Below are positions 1 through 7,454 of a DNA stretch of 64,000 nt, one piece after another. Both the position numbers and the translations under genes were made by a program. A model generated the notes under the pieces. The model was not told the DNA's origin. It saw only the letters and a program-made list of their open reading frames with translations, and did no database searches. Source of the stretch: Meridianimarinicoccus marinus (GTDB taxonomy: Bacteria > Pseudomonadota > Alphaproteobacteria > Rhodobacterales > Rhodobacteraceae); the NCBI RefSeq assembly GCF_040689105.1, contig NZ_JBFBVU010000005.1:62001-126000 (forward strand). The letters are read 5' to 3'. Position 1 is the first letter of the stretch. Each line of letters starts with the position of its first letter.

Positions 1-2
1 AC

Positions 3-134
3 GCCATGGCTCGCCGGTCCGGGTTCGACGAGGTCGAGATCGACGACGCGCTGGCCGAACGCCAGCCGGCAGACCAATGGGCTTTCCGCGCCGACTGGAC
101 CGCCCACGACTATCAGTCGCGCCTGCGCGCCTGA
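3..134 (+). CDS. DUF934 family protein, C-terminal end (5' cut by window)
   Basis: Only the last 43 codons are present, reading without a stop from the window edge to a TGA at 132-134. The tail begins with an ARRSGFDEVEI-like stretch and ends in QSRLRA, which resembles the C-terminus of DUF934 proteins. In Rhodobacterales these lie after cysI/cysH in an assimilatory sulfite-reduction cluster and directly before ferredoxin-NADP reductase, and the next gene here fits that order. The family name is therefore based partly on context. A phosphoadenylylsulfate reductase tail is the main alternative. Confidence 0.55.
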   Translation, partial: AMARRSGFDEVEIDDALAERQPADQWAFRADWTAHDYQSRLRA

Positions 135-172
135 TCCGCCCTAGGAAACATATCGCAAAACGGTTATGGGAG

Positions 173-192
173 AGCCGGGCCATTGCCCGGCT
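173..192 (+). promoter_or_regulatory. Intercistronic hairpin just upstream of fpr
   Basis: A perfect 8-bp stem (AGCCGGGC / GCCCGGCT) with a 4-base CATT loop ends 9 bases before the chosen fpr start at 202. No T-run follows, so a plain intrinsic terminator is unlikely. It could stabilise an mRNA end or restrict ribosome access. The structure is seen directly; its role is inferred. Confidence 0.5.
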
Positions 193-201
193 TCGACAGT
201 A

Positions 202-1041
202 ATGAATGAACAGACCAAAGTGACCGACGCCACACCGATCAAAACCCTGCCCGACGCCCAGACCGTTCTGGATGTGGAGCATTACACCGACCGTCTGTTC
301 CGCTTCCGCGTGACCCGGCCGCCGACCCTGCGCTTCCGCTCGGGCGAATTCGTGATGATCGGCCTGATGGGCGATCCCGACCCCAAGACCGGCCGCCAGA
401 AGCCGCTGCTGCGCGCCTATTCCATCGCCTCGCCGTCCTGGGATGACGAGCTGGAGTTCTATTCGATCAAGGTGCAGGACGGCCCGCTGACCTCGAAGCT
501 GCAACACATCAAGAAGGGTGACGAGATCATCCTGCGGCCCAAGCCCGTGGGCACGCTGGTGCATGATGCGTTGCTGCCCGGCAAGCGGCTGTGGTTCTTC
601 TCGACAGGCACCGGCTTTGCGCCTTTCGCCTCGCTGCTGCGCGATCCGCAGACCTATGAGGACTATGACCAGGTCATCGTCACTCATACCTGCCGCGAAG
701 CCGCCGAATTGACCTATTCGAAGAACCTGATCCAGCATCTGCACGAAGACGAAATGATGCAGGAACTTCTGGGCGACGGTCTGAAAAAGCTGGTCTACTA
801 TCCGACCACCACCCGCGAGGACAGCCCCAAGATGGGCCGGATCACCGACCTGCTGGAAAACGGCACACTGTTCAAGGATCTCGGCATCGACGGCATCTCG
901 GCAGAGACCGATCGCGCCATGGTCTGCGGCTCGATGGGCCTGAACCTGGACATCAAGCGCATCCTTGAGGGCCACGGCCTGCGCGAGGGCGCCAATTCCG
1001 AACCCGCCGAATACGTGGTCGAAAAGGCCTTCGTCGGCTGA
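202..1041 (+). CDS. fpr: Ferredoxin--NADP(+) reductase
   Basis: This 279-residue FAD enzyme moves electrons between NADPH and ferredoxin or flavodoxin in the cytoplasm. The FAD-binding barrel carries RAYSIASP (FAD contact), followed by a GTLVHD turn. The NADP domain has FFSTGTGFAPF and ends with VCGSMGLNLD and a C-terminal VEKAFVG typical of the bacterial Fpr subclass. The start is set at the ATG at 202 because the protein from there (MNEQTKV..LPDAQTV) matches the family N-terminus. A GTT-ATG 36 bases upstream would put extra residues through the hairpin. The gene follows the DUF934 tail by 67 bases and may share its sulfur-assimilation operon, where it would supply reductant. Confidence 0.93.
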   Translation: MNEQTKVTDATPIKTLPDAQTVLDVEHYTDRLFRFRVTRPPTLRFRSGEFVMIGLMGDPDPKTGRQKPLLRAYSIASPSWDDELEFYSIKVQDGPLTSKLQHIKKGDEIILRPKPVGTLVHDALLPGKRLWFFSTGTGFAPFASLLRDPQTYEDYDQVIVTHTCREAAELTYSKNLIQHLHEDEMMQELLGDGLKKLVYYPTTTREDSPKMGRITDLLENGTLFKDLGIDGISAETDRAMVCGSMGLNLDIKRILEGHGLREGANSEPAEYVVEKAFVG

Positions 1042-1064
1042 TCCAGGCCACAATTCACGACCTC

Positions 1065-1091
1065 AGGGGCGTCCCGGCGGGGCGCCCCTTT
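1065..1091 (+). terminator. Probable intrinsic terminator after fpr
   Basis: AGGGGCG (1065-1071) pairs with CGCCCCT (1083-1089) around an 11-base loop and is followed by a short T-run. It begins 24 bases after the fpr stop. The T-tract is short, so termination may be incomplete. Confidence 0.5.
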
Positions 1092-1231
1092 CCGTGTCCC
1101 GACGATTCGCGCAGGGCTTGAACAGCCCCCCTCAGGGCTGGGCGACAGCCTGCGTCGGGGTTTTCCGCCACGCCCGCACCAGAAAGCTGCCAGACCCCGT
1201 GTTTCCCAAGGGGTTCGGGCCAAAATGATCC

Positions 1232-1260
1232 TTGCGTCATTGGGGCTTGGGACGTAATCT
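1232..1260 (+). promoter_or_regulatory. Candidate infC promoter
   Basis: TTGCGT (1232-1237) and TAATCT (1255-1260) are separated by 17 bases and would start transcription about 30 bases before the infC start. The match to the -10 consensus is weak, so this is a suggestion only. The rest of the 255-base gap between fpr and infC shows nothing else recognisable. Confidence 0.35.
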
Positions 1261-1282
1261 GCGACCTCGCATTTGAGCTGTT

Positions 1283-1299
1283 GAAGGAACAACAAAATA
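1283..1299 (+). promoter_or_regulatory. Shine-Dalgarno and ATA start of infC
   Basis: GAAGGA (1283-1288) lies 8 bases before ATA at 1297-1299. An in-frame TGA at 1282-1284 closes the reading frame just upstream, and there is no ATG, GTG or TTG in frame before the GTG at 1405. This site therefore decides the start. Confidence 0.85.
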
Positions 1300-1842
1300 G
1301 CCCGCAGACCCCACAACGCCCCGCCGCAACGTGACACTGGCCCCCGCGTAAACGACCGCATCCGTGCAGCCGAAATACGACTGATCGGAGCCGAAGGTGA
1401 GAACGTGGGCCTGACCACACCCACGCGCGGGATGGAACTGGCCGCCCGTGCCGGTCTGGATCTGGTCGAGATCTCCCCCAATGCCACGCCGCCGGTCTGC
1501 AAGATTATGGATTTCGGCAAGTTCAAATATGAACAGCAGAAACGTGAGAGCGAAGCGCGCAAGAAGCAGAAGGTGATCGAGGTCAAGGAAGTCAAATTCC
1601 GTCCCAACACCGACACGCACGACTATGACGTGAAAATGCGCAACGTCTTCAAGTTTCTGGAAAACGGCGACAAGGTGAAAATCACCCTGCGCTTCCGGGG
1701 CCGCGAAATGGCGCACCAGAACCTTGGCCGTGAACTGCTGCATCGCGTGGCCGAAGACGTCAAGGAATTGGGCAAGGTCGAAAACATGCCCAAGATGGAA
1801 GGCCGCCAGATGGTCATGATGATCGGGCCGCTGCCCAAGTGA
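1297..1842 (+). CDS. infC: Translation initiation factor IF-3 (ATA start codon)
   Basis: IF-3 binds the 30S subunit, blocks premature 50S joining and rejects non-canonical start codons. Translated from ATA the protein is 181 residues, the usual length. It opens with the conserved (M/I)ARRPHNAPPQRDTGPRVNDRI, continues through the linker region YEQQKRESEARKKQK, and ends in the C-terminal domain with TLRFRGREMAH. Starting at the first ATG/GTG (1405) would delete about 36 conserved residues. E. coli infC also uses a rare start (AUU) for autoregulation by IF-3 itself, so the same feedback is likely here. It is not followed by rpmI-rplT as in E. coli; a terminator and a convergent rnd follow. Confidence 0.95.
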   Translation: MARRPHNAPPQRDTGPRVNDRIRAAEIRLIGAEGENVGLTTPTRGMELAARAGLDLVEISPNATPPVCKIMDFGKFKYEQQKRESEARKKQKVIEVKEVKFRPNTDTHDYDVKMRNVFKFLENGDKVKITLRFRGREMAHQNLGRELLHRVAEDVKELGKVENMPKMEGRQMVMMIGPLPK

Positions 1843-1865
1843 TCCTGGCCCCCTGACCAGACAGG

Positions 1866-1891
1866 AAAGCCCGGCAATCGCCGGGCTTTTT
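1866..1891 (+). terminator. Intrinsic terminator of infC (also faces rnd)
   Basis: AAAGCCCGGC (1866-1875) and GCCGGGCTTT (1880-1889) form a perfect 10-bp stem with a 4-base loop and a T-run. It sits between the convergent infC and rnd genes and can serve both strands. Confidence 0.9.
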
Positions 1892-1916
1892 CATGTGTAG
1901 GACAATGTCGCGGGCG

Positions 1917-3074
1917 TCAGAGCGCGATGATTTTCACTGTGGTGCCCTTGGCCGTCAGCGCGATCTTCTCGTCGCACAGCAGCATTGCATCCTTGCCGAA
2001 AACCTCGTTGCGCCAGCCACGCAGAGCGCCCACGTCGCGCTCGCCCGCGGCGATCAGGTCCAGGTCGGATGTGGTCGCGATCATCTTCTGGGCCACGCCC
2101 GCAGCCTCGGACTTGGCCTTCAGCAGAACCCGCAGAAGATCGGCCACCGCCGGGTTGACCAGCAGCTTTTCGCGCGACCGATCGGGCTTGGGGGCGTCCT
2201 CAGGGGCCATCTCCAACCCCTTCTTCACCGCCGCGATGATCCCTTCGGAAATCGGCCCCTTGCGGGCATCGCGCAGCAGCAGCCGCAGTTTCGAGAGATC
2301 GCCCGGCGACTGCGGTTTGGCCGAAGCCAGTTCCACAAGCGCGTCATCCTTGAACACCCGGTTGCGCGGCACGTTGTTGGTCTGTGCATAGGTTTCGCGG
2401 AATTCGGCCAGCGCCTGCACGATGGCCATGAACCGCCCCGAGGTGGTGCGCGTCTTGACCCTGCGCCAGGCCTCGGACGGCTGGATTTCATAGGTTTCGG
2501 GCTGGGTCAGCGTGGTGATTTCTTCAGTCACCCAGGCCTCGCGGCCCTTCTTCTTCAGTTGCGCGGCCAGTTCCTCGTAGATCACCCGCAGATGGGTGAC
2601 ATCGGCCAGGGCATAGGTCTTCTGGGCCTCTGACAGGGGCCGGCGGCTCCAGTCGGTGAAGCGCGAGGACTTGTCTACCGAGTCCCGCGCAATCTTCTTG
2701 ACCAGCGTCTCATAGCCGACCTGCTCGCCGAAGCCGCAGACCATGGCCGCGACCTGTGTGTCGAACAGCGGATCGGGGAACACCTTGCCGTCGAACCAGA
2801 AGATTTCCAGATCCTGCCGCGCCGCGTGGAACACCTTGACCACCGAGGTGTCGCGAAACAGATCGTACAGCGGGTCCAGCGAAAGTTCCTTCGACAACGG
2901 ATCCACCAGAACCGCGTTCTCGTCGCCCTCGCCCGGATAGGCCAGTTGCACGAGGCACAGCTGGGAATAATAGGTCCGTTCGCGAAGGAACTCGGTGTCG
3001 ATGGTGACATATGGGTGCTGCGCGGCTTCCTTGCAGAAGTCGGCCAGCTCTTGCGTCGTCAGAAGTGTTCTCAT
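1917..3074 (-). CDS. rnd: Ribonuclease D
   Basis: This 385-residue 3'-5' exoribonuclease takes part in tRNA 3'-end maturation and RNA turnover. The DEDD-family catalytic domain is complete: DTE at residues 26-28, the HAARQDLE motif with Asp88, and YALADVTH with Tyr154 and Asp158 (DEDDy subtype). An HRDC-type helical region follows at about 205-285. The start at MRTLLT precedes the first conserved strand by a normal distance. It converges on infC and lies 95 bases downstream of purN on the same strand. Confidence 0.95.
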   Translation of the reverse strand: MRTLLTTQELADFCKEAAQHPYVTIDTEFLRERTYYSQLCLVQLAYPGEGDENAVLVDPLSKELSLDPLYDLFRDTSVVKVFHAARQDLEIFWFDGKVFPDPLFDTQVAAMVCGFGEQVGYETLVKKIARDSVDKSSRFTDWSRRPLSEAQKTYALADVTHLRVIYEELAAQLKKKGREAWVTEEITTLTQPETYEIQPSEAWRRVKTRTTSGRFMAIVQALAEFRETYAQTNNVPRNRVFKDDALVELASAKPQSPGDLSKLRLLLRDARKGPISEGIIAAVKKGLEMAPEDAPKPDRSREKLLVNPAVADLLRVLLKAKSEAAGVAQKMIATTSDLDLIAAGERDVGALRGWRNEVFGKDAMLLCDEKIALTAKGTTVKIIAL

Positions 3075-3169
3075 TACTGGCAGTCTGGTCCCTGGTTACA
3101 GACCCGCCAGCATAGTGCGTCATTGCACAATGGCAATGCGTCACGCTTGCGCCGGTAACCATTGGCCGC

Positions 3170-3775
3170 TCAGGCGTCGGCGGTCGTCAGCAGGATCGGG
3201 GTGCGGTCGCCGGTGGCATAGCGGCGCAGGACCGCCGGATAGAGCCGATGTTCCAGCGGCAGAACGCGGGCCGCCAGCGTGTCGGGGGTGTCACCGGACA
3301 GGATCGGCAGGCGCGCCTGCCCCAGGATCGGGCCGCCGTCGAGTTCTGCGGTGACCTCATGCACCGAACAGCCGTGCTCGGTATCGCCGGCCTCCAGCGC
3401 GCGCGCATGGGTGTGCAGACCCTTGTACTTGGGCAGCAGCGAAGGATGGATGTTCAGCATCCGCCCGGCCCAATGCCCGACGAAATAGGGCGTCAGCACA
3501 CGCATGAAACCGGCCAGGCAGACCAGATCGGCCTCGGAGGCCTCGATCGCGGCGATCAACTCGGCCTCGAAACCCTCGCGGTTGGAGCCATAGGGCTTGT
3601 GATCCACTACTGCCGTGGTGACCCCCAGATCGGCCGCCTTGAGCAAGCCGCCCGCATCAGGCCGGTTCGACAACACCAGCGAGGGCCGCGCCGGATGATC
3701 GCCGGTCATGGACCGGACCAGCGACACCATGTTGGAGCCGCCGCCCGAAATCAGGATGGCAACCTTTCGGGTCAC
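3170..3775 (-). CDS. purN: Phosphoribosylglycinamide formyltransferase (GART)
   Basis: This 201-residue enzyme transfers a formyl group from 10-formyl-THF to GAR in step 3 of purine synthesis. The phosphate-binding loop SGGGSN lies at 10-15. Catalytic Asn108 and His110 are in LNIHPSLLPKYKG, and Asp146 is in ELDGGPI. The start is GTG (3773-3775) and overlaps the purM stop as GTGA, so the two are translationally coupled. The purM-purN order is common in Proteobacteria. Confidence 0.97.
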   Translation of the reverse strand: MTRKVAILISGGGSNMVSLVRSMTGDHPARPSLVLSNRPDAGGLLKAADLGVTTAVVDHKPYGSNREGFEAELIAAIEASEADLVCLAGFMRVLTPYFVGHWAGRMLNIHPSLLPKYKGLHTHARALEAGDTEHGCSVHEVTAELDGGPILGQARLPILSGDTPDTLAARVLPLEHRLYPAVLRRYATGDRTPILLTTADA

Positions 3776-4821
3776 GCCAGCGTCCCGGTATAGCGCACAC
3801 CCGTACCCGCCACGACATGGCCCAGCCGGGAGACGGCTTCGCCCGCACCGGTCAGCACCGCTTGCAGAGTCTCTGCCTGATCCTTGTCCACCACCAGAAC
3901 CATGCCGATCCCGGCGTTGAAGGTCTTCAGGATCTCGGAAATCTCGATCCGTCCTTCGGCGGCCAGCCAGGCAAAGATGTCCGGCAGGGTCCAGGACGAC
4001 AGGTCAACCTCGGCCCCCAGCCCGTCGGGAAGCACCCGCGGCAGGTTCTCGGTCAGGCCGCCGCCGGTGATATGGGCCAGCCCATGCACACCGCCCGAGT
4101 GGATCGCGGCCAGCGCCGGCTGCACATACAGGCGCGTCGGCGCCAGCAGCGCCTCGCCCAGCGACAGGTCGGGAGCAAAGGGGGCGGGATCGTCCCAGCC
4201 CAGCCCGGCGCGTTCCACGATGGCGCGCACCAGCGAATAGCCGTTGGAATGCACCCCATCCGAGGCCAGCCCCAGCAACACGTCGCCCTCGGCCACACCC
4301 GCAGGCAGGCTCTGGCCGCGCTCCATGGCGCCCACGGCAAAGCCCGCAAGGTCGAAATCGCCCGCCGCATACATGCCCGGCATCTCGGCGGTCTCGCCGC
4401 CGATCAGCGCCGCACCCGAGCCCTTGCAGCCCGCCGCGATGCCTTCGATGATGGTGGCCGCCGCATCGGTGTCCAGCTTGCCGGAGGCGAAATAGTCCAG
4501 GAAGAACAGCGGCTCGGCCCCCTGGCACACCAGGTCGTTGACGCACATCGCCACAAGATCGATGCCGATGGTGTCGACCATCCCGGTGTCGATGGCGATC
4601 CGCAGCTTGGTGCCCACCCCGTCGGTGGCCGCCACCAGCACCGGGTCGGAATAGCCCGCGGCCTTGAGGTCGAACAACGCGCCGAAGCCGCCCAGCCCCG
4701 CCATCACGCCGGGGCGGTTGGTGGCCTTGGCGGCGGGCTTGATCCGTTCGACCAGCGCGTTTCCGGCGTCAATATCCACACCAGCCTGCGCATAGGTCAG
4801 GGCCTCTTTGCCAGCGCTCAT
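3772..4821 (-). CDS. purM: Phosphoribosylformylglycinamidine cyclo-ligase (AIR synthetase)
   Basis: This 349-residue enzyme closes the imidazole ring of FGAM to AIR with ATP, step 5 of purine synthesis. Visible motifs are ATDGVGTKLR (ATP/substrate loop), GIDLVAMCVNDLV and LIGGETAEMPGMY, all typical of the PurM superfamily. An AAGGAT ribosome site precedes the ATG. It heads a purM-purN operon and diverges from the tRNA gene at 4953. Confidence 0.98.
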   Translation of the reverse strand: MSAGKEALTYAQAGVDIDAGNALVERIKPAAKATNRPGVMAGLGGFGALFDLKAAGYSDPVLVAATDGVGTKLRIAIDTGMVDTIGIDLVAMCVNDLVCQGAEPLFFLDYFASGKLDTDAAATIIEGIAAGCKGSGAALIGGETAEMPGMYAAGDFDLAGFAVGAMERGQSLPAGVAEGDVLLGLASDGVHSNGYSLVRAIVERAGLGWDDPAPFAPDLSLGEALLAPTRLYVQPALAAIHSGGVHGLAHITGGGLTENLPRVLPDGLGAEVDLSSWTLPDIFAWLAAEGRIEISEILKTFNAGIGMVLVVDKDQAETLQAVLTGAGEAVSRLGHVVAGTGVRYTGTLA

Positions 4822-4909
4822 ATCCGTGATCCTTTCAAGGCGTTTTCTGCGCCTGCCCGTACCGCAACGGGACCGAAAAGGAAAGCCACAGACCGCCCCC
4901 GCGCACCGC

Positions 4910-4937
4910 TTGACGCGGCATCGCCATCTGCTAGGGA
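4910..4937 (+). promoter_or_regulatory. Promoter of the CAT-anticodon tRNA
   Basis: TTGACG (4910-4915), a 16-base spacer and TAGGGA (4932-4937) place transcription start a few bases before the tRNA at 4953. The -35 matches other tRNA promoters in this window. Confidence 0.55.
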
Positions 4938-4952
4938 TAGCCTCGCCATTGG

Positions 4953-5029
4953 GGGCCTGTAGCTCAATTGGTTAGAGCAGAGCGCTCATAACGCTTTGGT
5001 TGCGGGTTCAAGTCCTGCCGGGCCTACCA
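4953..5029 (+). tRNA. tRNA with CAT anticodon, probably tRNA-Ile2 (lysidine type)
   Basis: A full 77-base cloverleaf is present: acceptor GGGCCTG/CGGGCCT (with a G1-T72 wobble), D-stem GCTC/GAGC, anticodon stem GAGCG/CGCTT with loop CTCATAA, T-stem GCGGG/CCTGC, and an encoded CCA. The CAT anticodon can be initiator Met, elongator Met or Ile2. The anticodon arm and variable loop (CTCATAA then TTGGTT) resemble bacterial Ile2 more than elongator Met, but this is not decisive without identity-element comparison. The tRNA call is firm; the isoacceptor is tentative. Confidence 0.93.
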
Positions 5030-5062
5030 TCGACACCGCACCGCCGATGGCCGTGCCAGATG

Positions 5063-5311
5063 TCAGGTGACTTCCTTCAACAACCATTCGGCCCGCTCGA
5101 TATGCTTGCGGGCGACACGCAGCTTGCGCTTCAACCGGTCCTTGTCATGCGTGCCGTGGGCATGATCCAGCTTGTCCGTCAGATCGGCTTCCTTGCGGCG
5201 CAGACGATCCAGAACATGTTCAACGTGTTGCGGCTTGATCTTGTCCGCCTTGCCCTGTTTGACGCGGTCGCGATAGTCTTCGACCCGTCCGGCAAGTTTC
5301 TTGAGCCCCAT
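5063..5311 (-). CDS. Small highly charged helical protein, unknown function
   Basis: This 82-residue protein is rich in Lys, Arg, Asp and His and lacks Cys, a signal peptide or a membrane segment. The pattern (DRVKQGKADKIKPQHV, RLKRKLRVARKHIE) predicts almost continuous amphipathic helix, possibly a coiled coil or a nucleic-acid or ribosome-associated protein. It lies 35 bases downstream of the Na/Pi transporter on the same strand and may be co-transcribed. I do not recognise a named family. Confidence 0.7.
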   Translation of the reverse strand: MGLKKLAGRVEDYRDRVKQGKADKIKPQHVEHVLDRLRRKEADLTDKLDHAHGTHDKDRLKRKLRVARKHIERAEWLLKEVT

Positions 5312-5346
5312 GATCTTTCTCCCGACCAGAACTCCCCGCTGACAGT

Positions 5347-7200
5347 CTAGCCGGGTTCTGTGACAGTTTTGTTGGTCCCGTCGCCCTCATCCTGCGACAA
5401 GGTATCGTCTGTATCGGACTCGTCCAGTTCGTCGTCTTCCAGAACCAGCAGCCCCTCGACCTCGGCCAGGGCGGAATCCTGTTCGGCATACAGACCCTGC
5501 GCCACGGCAATCAACTCGCGCATGGCGTCATAGGCGTAGGTCGAATCGTTCAGGAAGGACGTGGCCGCCAGCGGCGCCAATTGCCGGCTGCGGATCAGCG
5601 CGTCGACGCGAAGGGTGCGCGAGCGCGCGTCCTCCTCGATCTCGGCACGCTCCTGATCCAGCCAGAGCGAGCTTCGCTCGCCCGGCTCCGATTTGGCCAG
5701 CGCGTCGATTTCCACCAGAATCCGGGCGATCTCGGCCCGCAAACCGTCGTAGATCGTGGTCACGGTGCCCTGAGGGTGAGTGGTGTAGCGGTCGATGTTC
5801 TTGTGCAGATGTTTGACCGATTTGACTGCGGCGACGATGCTGTTGGCCGCCTCGCGCAGCAACTGGATCTTGTCGGTCATTGCCGGGTTGGTGTTGTCCT
5901 CGCCCGCGCGCGAGGCATAGTCGACGATGGCCGCATGCAGGGTCTTGATCCGGCGCTCGTAATCCAATGCCAGGTCCAGATCGACCTGGGTGCGGTTGTC
6001 GCGCACCACGGCCTCAAGGTCCTTGTTGGCGAACACCTCGTCCCGCGGCAGGTTCAGCCCCTTCAGGATCAGCGACACGGCATTGTCGTACAGGTGGATG
6101 ATCTCGTTGCGCAGGGCGGGTTCCAGGGTCTGCGGGAACTCCGCCACCGAGGCGTTCAGGAAATGCGGCTGGCTGACGCCGGGCATCTTGTCCGAAATGC
6201 GGTGCTCCAGGAACCGCACAAGTTGGTGCAGCAGCGGCAGCGTCATCGCCACGCCCATGACATTGAAGATCGTGTGGAACACCGCCAATTTCAGCGCGTA
6301 GTCATCTTCGGCGATCCCGACCAGCCCCGCGATGGCATCGACCACTTCGCGCAGGGGTACAATCAGAGCCAGTGCGACGATGGCCGTGGTGACGTTGAAG
6401 ATCAGATGCGCCAGTGCCAGGCGTTGCCCCTGGTAATTGGCCCCCAGCGCCCCCAGCACCGCCGTGATCGTGGTACCGATGTTGGAGCCGATGGCCAGCG
6501 CCAGGGCATTGTCATAGGTAATCTGCCCCGCCGACAGGGCCGTCAGGATCAGCACCATGGTGGCATGGCTGGACTGCATCACCACGGTCGCCGCCGTGCC
6601 CACCAACGTATAGACCGCCAACCCCAGCACCCCGGCCAGCGCGAATTTCGACAGGTCGATCTGGGCGCTGACCGCGTCGAAGCCCTCTTTCATGTAGTGG
6701 ATGCCGAGAAACAGGAACCCCATGCCGGCCAGCACATAGCCGCCCCCGCGCAGCAGCTTGTTCTTCTGGAACACCAGCACGATGCTGATCGCCAGCATCG
6801 GCATCGCATAGGCCGAGATATTGACCTTCAGCCCAAGTCCCGCCACCAGCCAGGCGCCGGTGGTGGTGCCGATATTGGCGCCCAGGATGATCCCCACCCC
6901 GCCGATCAGCGAGATCAGCCCGGCGCTGAGGAAGGAAATCGTCAGCACCGACACCAGCGAGCTGGATTGCAGCAGGGTGGTCGAGACGATGCCGAACAGC
7001 AGCGCCCGTGGCGTGGATCTGGTCGCCCCGGCCAGCATCCGTTCCAGCATACCACCGCCAAGCGCCTTGAAGCCGTCCTCCAGCATCATCATGCCGAACA
7101 GGAAGATCGCCACGCCTGCGGCGATGGTCTGAACGTCCGAGCTTTGCCAGAAAGCGAAGATCAGGACCAGAAGGGCGACCGGCAGGAACAGGCGTTTCAC
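5347..7200 (-). CDS. Na+/phosphate cotransporter family protein (NptA-like) with PhoU-like tail
   Basis: This 617-residue inner-membrane protein is a Na/Pi-cotransporter II relative. The duplicated signature is visible as TTLLQSSSLVSVL..GANIGTTTGAW and VVMQSSHATMV..GSNIGTTITA, the paired QSS and GxNIGTT repeats that form the substrate path. About eight hydrophobic segments span residues 1-320. The rest is a cytoplasmic helical PhoU-like domain (about 350-560), often regulatory. The last 35 residues are strikingly acidic (LEDDELDESDTDD). The ATG follows an AAGG ribosome site. It may act in phosphate import or export using the sodium gradient that NQR builds. Confidence 0.9.
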   Translation of the reverse strand: MKRLFLPVALLVLIFAFWQSSDVQTIAAGVAIFLFGMMMLEDGFKALGGGMLERMLAGATRSTPRALLFGIVSTTLLQSSSLVSVLTISFLSAGLISLIGGVGIILGANIGTTTGAWLVAGLGLKVNISAYAMPMLAISIVLVFQKNKLLRGGGYVLAGMGFLFLGIHYMKEGFDAVSAQIDLSKFALAGVLGLAVYTLVGTAATVVMQSSHATMVLILTALSAGQITYDNALALAIGSNIGTTITAVLGALGANYQGQRLALAHLIFNVTTAIVALALIVPLREVVDAIAGLVGIAEDDYALKLAVFHTIFNVMGVAMTLPLLHQLVRFLEHRISDKMPGVSQPHFLNASVAEFPQTLEPALRNEIIHLYDNAVSLILKGLNLPRDEVFANKDLEAVVRDNRTQVDLDLALDYERRIKTLHAAIVDYASRAGEDNTNPAMTDKIQLLREAANSIVAAVKSVKHLHKNIDRYTTHPQGTVTTIYDGLRAEIARILVEIDALAKSEPGERSSLWLDQERAEIEEDARSRTLRVDALIRSRQLAPLAATSFLNDSTYAYDAMRELIAVAQGLYAEQDSALAEVEGLLVLEDDELDESDTDDTLSQDEGDGTNKTVTEPG

Positions 7201-7454
7201 GATTTAACCTTTTGCCCAGGGCAACAGAGTTACAGCCAGCATAGCATCGGCTTGGGGCCGCAAGCCACCCCGGCGCCAATAGGCCACAGTCCGGCCCAAA
7301 GGCCCGCTACGCTGATGATGGACCGGCGTGCCGAACGCCCACCCTGGAACGCGCCATTGCACGGCACTGCAACATCGTACCTCCGGTTGTGGTATGCTTG
7401 TCGGACCAAGCAACAGGCCCGATTGAATGCGCAAAAGCTTGTGGGGGAAAAATC

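Noticed and set aside
1405..1842. GTG at 1405 as infC start
   Set aside because: It removes about 36 highly conserved N-terminal residues, and a good ribosome site exists only before the ATA at 1297.
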